From a virus: a stretch of 28,465 bases of DNA. Position 1 is the first letter of the stretch; every line of letters begins with the position of its first letter. This document shows, in pieces, positions 12,789 through 22,057 of the stretch. The position numbers and the translations under genes are program-made. Location of the stretch: positions 1 through 28,465 of the IMG/VR virus record IMGVR_UViG_3300009082_000051, one strand, 5' to 3'. The notes below the pieces were generated by a model. That model searched no databases and was not told where the DNA came from. It saw only the letters and a list, made by a program, of their open reading frames with translations.

Positions 12789-14356
12789 GTAATGAGTTAA
12801 TAGTACCTGTTTTATCTTTCAAAGAGAAAGCTCAAATAATCTCTAATCCCGAGAAAATGTACGAATTGAAAAAACTGTATTCACTTCCTTTGGTTGAAAG
12901 CTGTTTGCATTTCGTGAACAACTTTGTATTCACTTATGATCCGAGAAACAAAAACGATAAGGTCATACCGTTCAAGCTATTCAAGAAACAGACAGATTTT
13001 TTCTATTGGTTATGGGAAAGATATGTCAATCAAGAGGACGCCGCAATAGATAAATGTCGAGATGTCGGGGCCACATGGTGCTTTATTGCCTTTGCTACAT
13101 GGATTATGTTGTTTCAGAAAAACGCAGCAGTCGGGATTTACACTTTCAAGGCGACAGAGTGTCATAGAGCTGGCGATCCGGCGACACTATTCGGAAAAGT
13201 TGAGTTCATTCTTGGTAATTTGCCGTCTTTCTTCAGACAGAGTATTGATTCAAAGAATATGTTTTTTCATAATACGGAGACAGGATCAAGCATTGCCGGC
13301 GCAAGCGGTGAGAACCCTTTTCGAGGCGACAGAAAGAGTATTATATTTTCAGACGAGTGTGCATTCTATGAACAGGCTGACAAAATAGAGGCGTCTATGT
13401 CGGAGGCGTCTCCGTGTAAGATATATGTTTCAACTCATGCAGGTACAGATACAATCTTCTTTCAGAAAACATCATCGGGAGCAATACCTGTGTTTGTTTT
13501 TGAATGGTATGACAATCCTATGCATAATCAGGCGTGGTTTGACAAGAGAAAAGAGAAAGCAGAGCTTGAAGGCACAATGCATATATTCCAACGAGAGATA
13601 TTAAGAAACGCTCATGCTTCAATTGCAAGTGTGTTGATACCGTCTATATGGGTTAATGCGGCAAAGAGAGTTACAGCAGAGTTAAGAGGCAGAAAGATCG
13701 TTAGTGTTGATGTTGCGGATGAGGGTACTGATACAAACGCTTGTTTTTGCTTTGATGGCAATATGCCTGTTGATATTGATGAGTGGTCAACGGATGATCC
13801 GAACGAGTCAGCTCGGAGAGTGTTCTTTAGGGCCGTTGATTTCGGAGCGGATGAGATACGATATGACTGTATAGGCGTTGGTGCAGGACTGAAAGCCGGT
13901 TTCAATTCGATATTAGAAGAGCTGCAAAAAGAACCGGAGAAAAACAAAAAAGCTCTTGCCATGAAGATAATAGGATGGTCTGCTGCCGGATCAGTAGTAA
14001 GGCCGGATGACAGCGATTACGGATATGTTCAAGAGGGCGACAAAACAAACGGAGATATATTCGAGAATTCAAAAGCTCAAGCGTATTTCAAAGTGAGAAA
14101 CGAGTTTTTGCAGACTTTCTATTGCAGCGAGGGTAAAAACCATGATGCAACAAAAGTTATAAACTTCAAGCATATTGTAGAACATCGTCTTTTCAACAAG
14201 TTCGTGAATGAAATGTCTCAACCGATTCAGCGTTTAAGTTCAAGAGGCAAGGTACTTGTTGATAAAAAAGGCAAGTCGTCGAAGTCTCCAAACCTTGCGG
14301 ATGCATACATGATCGGAAGAGCAGAAATAGAATATGTCGGCTCTGTTTGGGATTAA
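12785..14356 (+). CDS. Terminase large subunit
   Basis: A 523-residue packaging motor. The Walker A-like KCRDVGATW (90-98) is of the R-x-x-G-x-[ST]-W type seen in large terminases, and IIFSDE (186-191) is Walker B with the catalytic Glu. VSTHAGT (215-221) fits the coupling motif. The C-terminal RNase H-like nuclease shows Asp309 (VSVDVADEG), Asp361 (RYDCIGVGAG) and Asp506 (NLADAYMI). The enzyme uses ATP to push DNA into the prohead and cuts concatemers. Length is normal. It follows the small subunit with a four-base overlap and precedes the portal gene, the classical order. Confidence 0.95.
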   Translation: MSNELIVPVLSFKEKAQIISNPEKMYELKKLYSLPLVESCLHFVNNFVFTYDPRNKNDKVIPFKLFKKQTDFFYWLWERYVNQEDAAIDKCRDVGATWCFIAFATWIMLFQKNAAVGIYTFKATECHRAGDPATLFGKVEFILGNLPSFFRQSIDSKNMFFHNTETGSSIAGASGENPFRGDRKSIIFSDECAFYEQADKIEASMSEASPCKIYVSTHAGTDTIFFQKTSSGAIPVFVFEWYDNPMHNQAWFDKRKEKAELEGTMHIFQREILRNAHASIASVLIPSIWVNAAKRVTAELRGRKIVSVDVADEGTDTNACFCFDGNMPVDIDEWSTDDPNESARRVFFRAVDFGADEIRYDCIGVGAGLKAGFNSILEELQKEPEKNKKALAMKIIGWSAAGSVVRPDDSDYGYVQEGDKTNGDIFENSKAQAYFKVRNEFLQTFYCSEGKNHDATKVINFKHIVEHRLFNKFVNEMSQPIQRLSSRGKVLVDKKGKSSKSPNLADAYMIGRAEIEYVGSVWD

Positions 14357-14367
14357 TAAAAAAATGT

Positions 14368-14395
14368 TTGCTTTTATTTGAAAATGTATTATAAT
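14368..14395 (+). promoter_or_regulatory. Probable promoter before the portal gene
   Basis: TTGCTT (14368-14373), 16 bases, then TATAAT (14390-14395) in the 62-base gap between terminase and portal, with GGAGG before the portal ATG. The -35 box is imperfect and AT-rich DNA yields such matches by chance, so confidence is moderate. Confidence 0.5.
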
Positions 14396-14418
14396 TATAT
14401 GATTTTGGAGGCAAAAAA

Positions 14419-15864
14419 ATGTCAATATCAGTAACTCCTAAGAAAACACCTAAGAAGTTCAACAGAATATATAACAATTCCATAACGGAATTGGCGGCAA
14501 TGGCAAGAATAGCAAACATGACAACAGGAACGGCGCAGTTGTCAGAGTATGGCACAATAAGCGCTGCTAACAATTACTCTCTTATTACTCTTAACAGGAT
14601 CATTTTAACCTATCTTTTCTCCGGTAACGGTATCTTTCAAAGAGCTGTCCAAGTTCCTATTCTTGATGCAATATCGAAAGGTATAGAGATAGAGTCAGAT
14701 GAAGTGTCCGCAGATGAAATTGAGGCTGTAATGGAATGGTGGGAGAGCAATAATCTATGGGATGTAATACTTAATTTCTATACATGGTCAAGACTATATG
14801 GCGGCGGCGGTATAGTTATCAACACTGATCAGGACTCTTCAAAGCCGCTTGAAATATCGAAGCTCAATAAAGACTCTCTTTTAGATTTCTATGACATTGA
14901 CAGATGGGTATTGCAACACTCACAGAGTCCCATTGAGAATATTGAAGATGTTTTTATGTCTTTTGGAAATATTGAGAGCTTTCATATATACGGTCAAGAG
15001 ATACACAAAAGCCGTATGATATTATCAACAGGTAAAAAAGCGCCTTATTACATCCGCAGACAATTGCGAGGTTGGGGAATGTCTGTTGCCGAATCCATGA
15101 TCAGAGACTTGAACAACTACATTAAAACAGACGATGTGCTATATGAAATATTAGATGAATCAAAACTTGATGTATATTATATCAAAGATTTGTCTCAAAA
15201 ACTTCTTACAAATGGTGGCGTGTCAAATATCAAGAAACGGTTAGAAGCCTCAAACGAGATTAAGAGCTATCTTAATGCTCTGTTGATGGACATTAACGAT
15301 AAATATGAACAGAAAACGCTTGCGTTTGCAGGATTAGCAGAGGTTAAGCGTGAAAACAGATATGGTATAGCCGCTTGTCTGAATATGCCTGTTACAAAGA
15401 TTTTTGGTATGTCTGCTGCAGGGTTCTCATCCGGTGAAGACGACTTAGAGAATTACAACTCAATGGTTGAGTCCGAGATAAGACCGAAGTTGAAACCGGC
15501 TATCAAGCAATTAATGCAGATTGGTTTTCAAGTGTTATACGGATATATACCGTCATTCAAAATCAAGTTTCCGCCGCTTAGGATATTATCTGAAACTGAT
15601 CAAGAGACAGTTAGAACATCTAAGCAGAACAGAATACTGCAATGGTTTGACAGAGGAATATTATCAGCTCCGAAATGCGTAGAGATGGCTAAAAAAGACG
15701 GATTGATTACGATTGAAGTTGATGAGAACACGATACCCGAAAAGCCTTTACCGCCGTCCGGGGATTATGAGAAAATAACATCTGTTACGCCAATGCCTAC
15801 GACTACAAGTAACAATGCAAAGAAAGAGATAAAGAATGTCAAAGTGATTAGAAACAAAAAGTGA
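14419..15864 (+). CDS. Portal protein (DUF1073 type)
   Basis: A 481-residue protein. WSRLYGGGGIVI (123-134), MPVTKIFGMSAAGFSSG (323-339) with the acidic DDLENY after it, and IKFPPLRILSETDQ are hallmarks of the DUF1073 portal family found in many myoviruses. The dodecameric portal forms the DNA entry vertex, binds the terminase and later joins the tail. It starts with GGAGG before ATG and follows the large terminase. The C-terminal Lys-rich tail is variable. Relatives of DUF1073 are sometimes annotated with an anti-CBASS Acb1 label; here no separate Acb1 phosphodiesterase domain is evident. Confidence 0.9.
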   Translation: MSISVTPKKTPKKFNRIYNNSITELAAMARIANMTTGTAQLSEYGTISAANNYSLITLNRIILTYLFSGNGIFQRAVQVPILDAISKGIEIESDEVSADEIEAVMEWWESNNLWDVILNFYTWSRLYGGGGIVINTDQDSSKPLEISKLNKDSLLDFYDIDRWVLQHSQSPIENIEDVFMSFGNIESFHIYGQEIHKSRMILSTGKKAPYYIRRQLRGWGMSVAESMIRDLNNYIKTDDVLYEILDESKLDVYYIKDLSQKLLTNGGVSNIKKRLEASNEIKSYLNALLMDINDKYEQKTLAFAGLAEVKRENRYGIAACLNMPVTKIFGMSAAGFSSGEDDLENYNSMVESEIRPKLKPAIKQLMQIGFQVLYGYIPSFKIKFPPLRILSETDQETVRTSKQNRILQWFDRGILSAPKCVEMAKKDGLITIEVDENTIPEKPLPPSGDYEKITSVTPMPTTTSNNAKKEIKNVKVIRNKK

Positions 15865-15873
15865 GGTATTATT

Positions 15874-16140
15874 ATGAGCAACCCTGTTAATGTTCTTTTA
15901 CCTGTTAAAAACACATGGTATAAAGTTGCAAGTTCGGTTATGTCTGGGACGATTGATATACTGAAATATCCATCGGCAGACTATGTTTACACCTATAAAG
16001 TCGCAGACGATCCAGCGCCTGTTGATTTATCTGACGATATTAACTGTGAAGTCAATCAGCTTGTTATTGTTAACGACGCTCCAATTGATGTTTATATGAG
16101 GTGTGTCAATGATAACGGCTCTGTGGAGGTTTCATTATGA
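15874..16140 (+). CDS. Small virion-associated protein
   Basis: An 88-residue protein, predicted all-beta. TWYKVASSVMSGTIDILKYP and APIDVYMRCVNDNGSVEV resemble small proteins found between portal and head genes in many tailed phages, with the same 'aIDVY---------v-V' ending, thought to be minor structural or decoration proteins. Its stop overlaps the start of the next gene by four bases, so the two products are probably made in similar amounts and may work together. Exact role unproven. Confidence 0.6.
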   Translation: MSNPVNVLLPVKNTWYKVASSVMSGTIDILKYPSADYVYTYKVADDPAPVDLSDDINCEVNQLVIVNDAPIDVYMRCVNDNGSVEVSL

Positions 16141-16688
16141 GAAAGATAATAGGCAATGGCTTGGCGAAAGTGTCTCTTGATCAGATAGATCAGTCCACAA
16201 ATGCCGTGAAAACAATTGACTATGCTCACGCTGAAATTCATGCAGGGGATCATTATTTCTATACTGATCATGTCACACTCAATTCTGCAGGTGTTCAGGA
16301 TTATCTTATAACAACTCCAGATACAGCGAAATGGGGGCATTTTTCGTTTTTAAAGGACGGCTCGGCAATAACTCAATTTGAGTTATTTGAGGCGACTGAT
16401 AAGACAGGAACGACATTGCAGTCAGTATTCAACAACAACAGGAACTCTGTTAAAACTCCGGGGGTCACAATACACAAAGGGACTTCGGGCGGGACAACGG
16501 ACGGAACGAGATTAATCTACTACAAAAGCGGTTCTGACACCAACCAGAGTAAAGGATCATCAGGAACGAGAAACGATGAAGAAATAAACTTTAAACAAAA
16601 CACGAAATACATTTTCCGTATTACATCGGGGTCGAACAACAATCTTTGTAATGTCCAATTCTATTGGTACGAACATACAAACATATAA
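16137..16688 (+). CDS. Probable beta-sandwich virion protein
   Basis: A 183-residue protein, predicted beta-rich. TIDYAHAEIHAGDHYFYTDH, TTPDTAKWGHFSF and FNNNRNS match a recurring phage protein type with 'i-YeHhEIH-GsHyf ... tPd-tkW-H ... NRNS', encoded near capsid genes and likely a head fibre or decoration. The C-terminal half is rich in Ser, Thr, Gly and Asn, a composition common on exposed surfaces and, in principle, suited to glycosylation by the enzyme encoded 1.1 kb downstream. That link is inference. Confidence 0.6.
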   Translation: MRKIIGNGLAKVSLDQIDQSTNAVKTIDYAHAEIHAGDHYFYTDHVTLNSAGVQDYLITTPDTAKWGHFSFLKDGSAITQFELFEATDKTGTTLQSVFNNNRNSVKTPGVTIHKGTSGGTTDGTRLIYYKSGSDTNQSKGSSGTRNDEEINFKQNTKYIFRITSGSNNNLCNVQFYWYEHTNI

Positions 16689-16700
16689 CAAAGGCGTTAA

Positions 16701-17726
16701 ATGCAGAAAAGCGAAGATTTATGGATTGATATTGAGAAAGAGCTGTTTCAAGCGTTAAGAGATGTTTACTTCAATCCTATATTCGAGTTGTTGAAAGAGT
16801 CTCTATATAACTCGACTAACGCCGTGATTTCAGCGATCAATTCCGGTAAAATATATTTACAAGGCAATGATATTAAAGGCAAGTTCAACATCTCAATATC
16901 GAAAGAGCTGTCTAAGTTCTCAACTTTCGACAGCCGAAGTAAATCATTCAAGATAAAGAACAGGTCAGACATACCGAATGATATATTAACAGCTTCTATT
17001 TCAGCATCAGAGAAAGCAAAAAGACTTCATTCTGAAATAATGATCCGACTTGATAACATGAGTAATGAGGCAAAAGAGCGGTTCAAAACAATGAGGTATT
17101 CAATTGATAAAACCGCAGATGACATTGAAATAGCTCTAAACAGAGAATACACGGACTTAGGACTTATACCGAACATCAACCCTGTAATGAAAGAGAAAAT
17201 GATCCAACAATACAACAAGAACATGAACTTGTATATTGTCAATGAGGATGATCCAAAGCTATGTTGGAACAGTGAACAGGTTGAACGATTACGAGACATG
17301 ATGTCTAAGTCAATTACAGAGGGATATAACAAAAAACGGCTAATTGAGAGAATAGAAGCGGAGTTCGAGACGACACGGAATAAAGCGAAGTTCTTAGCGC
17401 GACAGGAAACATCTCTTTTTCTGTCTGATTTCAGAGATAACAGATACCAATCAAGCGGGATAAGACTCTATAAATGGTCAACGAGTAACGATAACAGAGT
17501 TGTAGGTAATCCTGCGGGTAAATATCCTACTGGAAGCGCAGGGCATGAAAACCATTATGTATTGCAGGGTAAAATATGCACTTATGATGACGATACTATA
17601 TATGCAGACAGCGTGCAAGAGGCAAAGGCTGGAAAGTGGAAAAGCCGAAGTATGATCGGAGCAGAGTGTCAAAGGCCGGGGAGAGCGTTCCTTTGTCGAT
17701 GCGTTCCTATCCCTATCATAGAGTAA
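16701..17726 (+). CDS. Phage head morphogenesis protein (Mu F / SPP1 gp7 type)
   Basis: A 341-residue protein. The N-terminal two thirds are helical. The C-terminal part, about 225-341, carries KFLARQETSLFLSDFRDNRY, YKWSTSNDNRV, a spaced His (GHENHYVLQGK) and the end GAECQRPGRAFLCRCVPIP, the signature of the Mu F-like head morphogenesis domain (PF04233). These proteins enter the prohead in few copies and assist assembly or DNA injection. It normally lies directly before the protease and scaffold gene; here 4.8 kb of accessory DNA separates them. Confidence 0.88.
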   Translation: MQKSEDLWIDIEKELFQALRDVYFNPIFELLKESLYNSTNAVISAINSGKIYLQGNDIKGKFNISISKELSKFSTFDSRSKSFKIKNRSDIPNDILTASISASEKAKRLHSEIMIRLDNMSNEAKERFKTMRYSIDKTADDIEIALNREYTDLGLIPNINPVMKEKMIQQYNKNMNLYIVNEDDPKLCWNSEQVERLRDMMSKSITEGYNKKRLIERIEAEFETTRNKAKFLARQETSLFLSDFRDNRYQSSGIRLYKWSTSNDNRVVGNPAGKYPTGSAGHENHYVLQGKICTYDDDTIYADSVQEAKAGKWKSRSMIGAECQRPGRAFLCRCVPIPIIE

Positions 17727-17763
17727 CAGCAATAATATAATTATATTACTATCCCTAATCAAC

Positions 17764-17792
17764 TTGACACAATTTCATAATCATAGTATAGA
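17764..17792 (+). promoter_or_regulatory. Promoter of the glycosyltransferase cassette
   Basis: TTGACA (17764-17769), 17 bases, TATAGA (17787-17792), then AAGGAG and ATG at 17811. The 84-base gap also holds a perfect 14-base palindrome AATATAATTATATT (17734-17747). An internal promoter lets the cassette be expressed apart from the late operon. Confidence 0.75.
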
Positions 17793-17810
17793 CAATCAAG
17801 GAGTTAATCT

Positions 17811-20800
17811 ATGGGGTGGCATTTGCAAAGAATACCAAAGAAAGCATTTTTCTATTGGGGTAATGATAAATTGCCATACTTAAGAATGATGTCTGTTGTA
17901 TCGTTTCATCTGCTTAATCCCGATTGGGAAGTGTATTTTTACTATCCGGCGGTTAAGTTCCAAGGCAAAAACACATGGAATACAGGAGAGCAGAGTCAAG
18001 AGTTCACAGGTCAGGATTATTATTCGTATTTCAGAGATAATTATCCTAAGATTAACAAAATATGCTTTGACTTCAGAACGATAGGAATTAGTAATTCAAT
18101 ACCGGAAGTGTTTAAGTCCGATTTCCTTAGATGGCATTTGTTGTCAGAACATGGCGGACTATGGTCAGATATAGACATTTTGTATTTTAACCCGATTACT
18201 GATTTGAAGATAAACACTCCCGATAACGCAGGAAAAGACACTTTCATTTGCTTGAATCACGGCTATCATTCGATAGGTTTTTTGTTATCTTCACAAAGAA
18301 ACAACTTCTTTACTAAGATATACCAATATTCAAAAAGTTCATTCTCAATCAAAGATTATCAATCTGCAGGCAGTCATATTTTCAGAAAGCAGAATCTTAA
18401 CACATGGGACAACATAAAATCAGCAACAGTCAGTAATATAGAAATGGACGCAGTCTATCCAATTGACAGTAACAACATTGATACAATATTCAATAAAGAT
18501 ATATCTGATAGTATATACAACAGGTCAATAGGTATTCATTGGTTCGGAGGATCGAGAATATCAAACGATTATGTTAATAGCGTTAACGAAGCAAATTATC
18601 AAAATTATCATAACACAATATCGGGATGTTTGAACTTTTTCTATACAGGCAAGTCTCCGGCTAAAATGAAAAACAACTTCAAAATAATAACAACTTTCTA
18701 CAACGCAAACGAATGGATAGGAAACTGTATTAGATCAGTAATAAACCAAACATACGGTAACTGGAAAATGCATATTGTGAATGATTGCTCCACGGATGGA
18801 AGTCATAAAGAAATAGAATCAATTATATCTAATTCCGAAGTGAAAGACAAAATAAAATATGTTGTAAATGAGAAAAGAGTCGGTACTGGCTTAGTAAACA
18901 TGATAGCTGCTATAAAACAAACAGCAACAGATCCGAATGACATTATAGTAATATTAGACGGTGATGATTGGCTGGCCTCTAACGATGTGCTTGAGTATTT
19001 GAACGAGGTTTACTGTGATCCTAATATTTGGATGACTTACGGCAGTTTTGAGCCGTTGAGTGGTAAATATTCAAATACTTGTAAACAGGTTGAAGACACT
19101 CGAACATATAGAAAATCAGGAAAATGGACAACTTCGCATTTAAGAAGTTATAGAAAATGGTTATGGGATAAGATTAAAGACGATTCATTCAGGAATAAGA
19201 ACGGTGATTATATCTCAAGTGCGGATGACTGCGCTGCAATGTTTGCAATGATTGAGATGTCAGGCTTAAAGCACAGTAAGTTCATTGATAAGGTGTTATA
19301 TGTTTACAACGATTTAAATCCGTTAAATGTAATGAAAATCAATGAGAACTATCAACTAAGCAATGCTGAATACATAAGAAGTCAAAAAGAATATCAAGAG
19401 ATAGACAGAATATCCTTGAGTATTCTTATTACGACATTCAATCGGACAGACTTACTCAAATACGACCTTATTAGTCTATCCGAACAGGGATTAAAGAAAT
19501 ATGATTATGAAATTATCATACTTGATGAGGGCATAGAGTCAGAGGATATTCATAATCTCATAAACAGCTTCAAAGACTGCTTGAATATTATTTATATCAA
19601 TACTGCAGCAACAAAGAAAAATCAAGACGATTGGAGAATCCCCGGATATGCGTTTAACATAGGTGCAAAGAAAGCAAAGGGAGAATACATATTGCTAATG
19701 TGCGCCGAGATGTTGTCTTTCAACAAGAACAACATTGATGTTATGATTTCAACTCTTATGTCAAACGACAGAGCACTTGCAATACCGTCTTTTGCAAAAG
19801 ATGATGACGGTTCTGTTTTGGAGAAAATGAAGAGTGGAAAAACTTTCTCTAAAGACGCTCTTATAAAACTCAATAACCTTAGAATAGAGCTCCCGTTTTA
19901 TTTGGGCATGAAAAAATCAGAATATCTTGATATTAACGGCTATGACGAAGACTTAACCGGCATTGCTTATGATGACGATGACATTGTTTCAAGGCTTATT
20001 GCAAACGGATGTAAGTACATGAAGTATGAGGGTGCAGTTGTACATCTGTGGCATGAACGGAAATGGAACTGCTCTTTCGACAAGCTGCCGGAAGAGATAA
20101 AGAAGCTGATAAACCATAATAAGAATATATATGAAACTCGAAAAGGTGTAATAAAAAGAAATGTAAATAAAGAATGGGGAGCATTAAAGCCTATGAGTGA
20201 TAATCCAGTTAATTTGTGTCCTAAATATCCGAATGACATAAAAATTACAATGATGATAACTTCGTGTAAAAGGTATAATCTATTGGAGCAAACTCTAAAC
20301 AGTTTTTTTGATTGCTGCTTAGATCACGATTTCATAAAAGAGATTATACTGATTGATGATAATTCTGATAAAGAAGATGTGTCTAAAATCATACAGTTGC
20401 TAATGAAAATAAACAAGCCGTATATTGTAGTACACAAATCATCTCATACAAAAGGCCATGCAAACAGCTTGAATTATTATTTTGACTTAATCAAGACTGA
20501 TTATATATTTCATGCAGAGGATGATTGGCTGTTCACTATCAAGGACAATCTTATCAGCAAGGCTTTTTTCGTTATGGATGAATACCCAGAGATTAAAGAA
20601 GTTGTTTACCGCATTGGTACGAACATGGCGAAAAATCAGACAGTTATTAAGACAAAAAACGGAATAGATTATATTAAATATAATTATGAGAATAATCAAG
20701 TCCGAGATAATTTAGATCGTCCGGCTTGGACAGGTTGGAACTTAAACCCATCTGTACAGAAATGGAGTGATATAAAAACTCTTGGGAAATTCAACCCGAA

Positions 20801-20936
20801 TGTAAGCGGTGTGGAGTATGAATTTTCAAGAAGATATTTGAAAGCAGGATTTAAGATTGCTTATTTTACTCAAGACCATTGCAAACACTTAGGGGATAAT
20901 AACTCAAGTTATACGCTAAATAATACGCCAAAATAG
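17811..20936 (+). CDS. Four-module glycosyltransferase
   Basis: A 1041-residue protein with four tandem modules. Module 1 (about 1-280) starts IPKKAFFYWG and has DFLRWHLLSEHGGLWSDID (Asp120, Asp122) and HWFGG (243-247), resembling the DxD sugar-transferase (Gly_transf_sug, GT32-like) type. Module 2 (about 289-515) is GT2-like: IITTFYNANEWI, VNDCSTDG and ILDGDDW (Asp383, Asp385, Asp386). Module 3 (about 535-790) is GT2-like: ILITTFNRTDLL, ILDEG and IGAKKAKGEYILL, but MCAE replaces the usual DxD; its end LGMKKSEYLDINGYDE resembles the Glyco_transf_7C acceptor region. Module 4 (about 810-1030) has MMITSCKRYNLLEQTLNS, LIDDNSD and HAEDDW (903-905). No membrane segment is seen, so it is probably cytoplasmic. 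It may build a short glycan on virion proteins or host polymers. A radical SAM gene follows 13 bases later. Confidence 0.88.
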   Translation: MGWHLQRIPKKAFFYWGNDKLPYLRMMSVVSFHLLNPDWEVYFYYPAVKFQGKNTWNTGEQSQEFTGQDYYSYFRDNYPKINKICFDFRTIGISNSIPEVFKSDFLRWHLLSEHGGLWSDIDILYFNPITDLKINTPDNAGKDTFICLNHGYHSIGFLLSSQRNNFFTKIYQYSKSSFSIKDYQSAGSHIFRKQNLNTWDNIKSATVSNIEMDAVYPIDSNNIDTIFNKDISDSIYNRSIGIHWFGGSRISNDYVNSVNEANYQNYHNTISGCLNFFYTGKSPAKMKNNFKIITTFYNANEWIGNCIRSVINQTYGNWKMHIVNDCSTDGSHKEIESIISNSEVKDKIKYVVNEKRVGTGLVNMIAAIKQTATDPNDIIVILDGDDWLASNDVLEYLNEVYCDPNIWMTYGSFEPLSGKYSNTCKQVEDTRTYRKSGKWTTSHLRSYRKWLWDKIKDDSFRNKNGDYISSADDCAAMFAMIEMSGLKHSKFIDKVLYVYNDLNPLNVMKINENYQLSNAEYIRSQKEYQEIDRISLSILITTFNRTDLLKYDLISLSEQGLKKYDYEIIILDEGIESEDIHNLINSFKDCLNIIYINTAATKKNQDDWRIPGYAFNIGAKKAKGEYILLMCAEMLSFNKNNIDVMISTLMSNDRALAIPSFAKDDDGSVLEKMKSGKTFSKDALIKLNNLRIELPFYLGMKKSEYLDINGYDEDLTGIAYDDDDIVSRLIANGCKYMKYEGAVVHLWHERKWNCSFDKLPEEIKKLINHNKNIYETRKGVIKRNVNKEWGALKPMSDNPVNLCPKYPNDIKITMMITSCKRYNLLEQTLNSFFDCCLDHDFIKEIILIDDNSDKEDVSKIIQLLMKINKPYIVVHKSSHTKGHANSLNYYFDLIKTDYIFHAEDDWLFTIKDNLISKAFFVMDEYPEIKEVVYRIGTNMAKNQTVIKTKNGIDYIKYNYENNQVRDNLDRPAWTGWNLNPSVQKWSDIKTLGKFNPNVSGVEYEFSRRYLKAGFKIAYFTQDHCKHLGDNNSSYTLNNTPK

Positions 20937-20949
20937 AAAGGAATTAACA

Positions 20950-21933
20950 ATGAAAAAAGAAAAAGACAATTTAAATTCATATAAAAGCGCAGAGATTGAT
21001 ATACCGGAGAAACTAATATTAAACAGAAAAGCATTGAAAATGCTTGCAGAGAACAAATTAAAACCGGTCCATTTACAGTTGTTTCCGACAAACAAATGCA
21101 ACTTGAATTGCTCTTTTTGTAGTTGTGATGACAGGAATAAAAAAGATGAACTCGATATTGAAGAAATTAAGGCTTTTATTAATAAGAACATTAGCACAAT
21201 TCAGTCAGTAACTGTTTCCGGCGGCGGTGAGCCTCTTATGTACCCACACATTAACGAGCTATTCGACTTCCTTACAGAGAAAGAGATTAAGATAGGACTT
21301 GTATCAAACGGTTTGTTAATGGATAGATACACTCCTGATTTATTTGATAAATGTACTTGGATCAGATTATCGTTATCCGAGGCTTCGCATGATAACAAAG
21401 TTTTTGATGTTATAGAGAAATATATCAAGAATGTAAAAACAGACTGGGCGTTTAGTTATGTCGCGGGTAAAGATACTGATAAGGATGTTACGACAATATT
21501 GAAGTTTTATAATGATTTTTTTAATGAGATAACGCATTTCAGGGTAGTTGGGGATATAAATAACACGGATGATAGGGTAAAGAAAATTGAAGAATATTTC
21601 ATACGGAATAACATTGATTGCTCTAAATTGATTTTTCAATCACGAACATCTTTCACAAAAGGTGCGAAAAAGTGTTATCTTGCAATGATTAAGCCTGTTA
21701 TTGCAGCTAACGGCAATATATACCCCTGCTGCGGCGTTCAATATGCGATTAAGAACAGTAAGAAAGATTTAAACGATATGTTGAAAATGGGCCATATTTA
21801 CGATACAAAGACAGTTTTCAACAAAGAGTATTTTGATACATACGGTGTTTGTTCAAAGTGTTACTATGATGTTTATAACAAATTCATAGATATATTTTTC
21901 AAAAAGAACACAAAACATAAACAGTTTATTTAA
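20950..21933 (+). CDS. Radical SAM protein with SPASM-like C-terminal cysteines
   Basis: A 327-residue enzyme. CNLNCSFC (Cys50, Cys54, Cys57) is the CxxxCxxC motif that holds the SAM-cleaving 4Fe-4S cluster, and VSGGGEPLMYP (89-99) is the SAM-binding GGE region. LGLVSNG-like IGLVSNGLL (115-123) continues the partial TIM barrel. The C-terminus has Cys242, Cys260, Cys261, Cys301 and Cys304 around NGNIYPCCG and VCSKCY, a pattern of an auxiliary SPASM/twitch cluster, used by enzymes that modify peptides or sugars. AAGGA precedes the start, and the gene is the direct partner of the glycosyltransferase. The substrate is unknown; a peptide side chain of a virion protein or a sugar intermediate are the main options. 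Confidence 0.9.
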   Translation: MKKEKDNLNSYKSAEIDIPEKLILNRKALKMLAENKLKPVHLQLFPTNKCNLNCSFCSCDDRNKKDELDIEEIKAFINKNISTIQSVTVSGGGEPLMYPHINELFDFLTEKEIKIGLVSNGLLMDRYTPDLFDKCTWIRLSLSEASHDNKVFDVIEKYIKNVKTDWAFSYVAGKDTDKDVTTILKFYNDFFNEITHFRVVGDINNTDDRVKKIEEYFIRNNIDCSKLIFQSRTSFTKGAKKCYLAMIKPVIAANGNIYPCCGVQYAIKNSKKDLNDMLKMGHIYDTKTVFNKEYFDTYGVCSKCYYDVYNKFIDIFFKKNTKHKQFI

Positions 21934-22057
21934 TGTCTTTTTTGTCTTTTGAATTAATGTAGTCTATAATATCATTGATTTTATCAACTACTCGCAATAT
22001 AGCTGGTTGCCCTGATGGAATTAATAATTCAGACTTATTCATTTTAGATATTTTCAT
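21926..22057 (-). CDS. 43-residue protein, third of minus-strand trio
   Basis: A frame from ATG 22057-22055 ending at TAA 21928-21926. It reads MKISKMNKSELLIPSGQPAI at the start, then a helical part (RVVDKINDIIDYINSKDKK). The start overlaps the stop of the previous tiny gene (ATGA), and the stop overlaps the end of the radical SAM gene, which runs the other way. Coupling and exact packing argue for a real gene. No family is recognised. Confidence 0.5.
   Translation of the reverse strand: MKISKMNKSELLIPSGQPAILRVVDKINDIIDYINSKDKKDIK

Noticed and set aside
14419-15864. Anti-CBASS Acb1 activity of the portal gene
   Set aside because: DUF1073 proteins are sometimes labelled so, but this one has portal length, motifs and place, and no distinct phosphodiesterase domain is visible.
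17734-17747. Attachment site at the AATATAATTATATT palindrome
   Set aside because: No integrase or matching core elsewhere in the window; a 14-base A/T palindrome can occur by chance.
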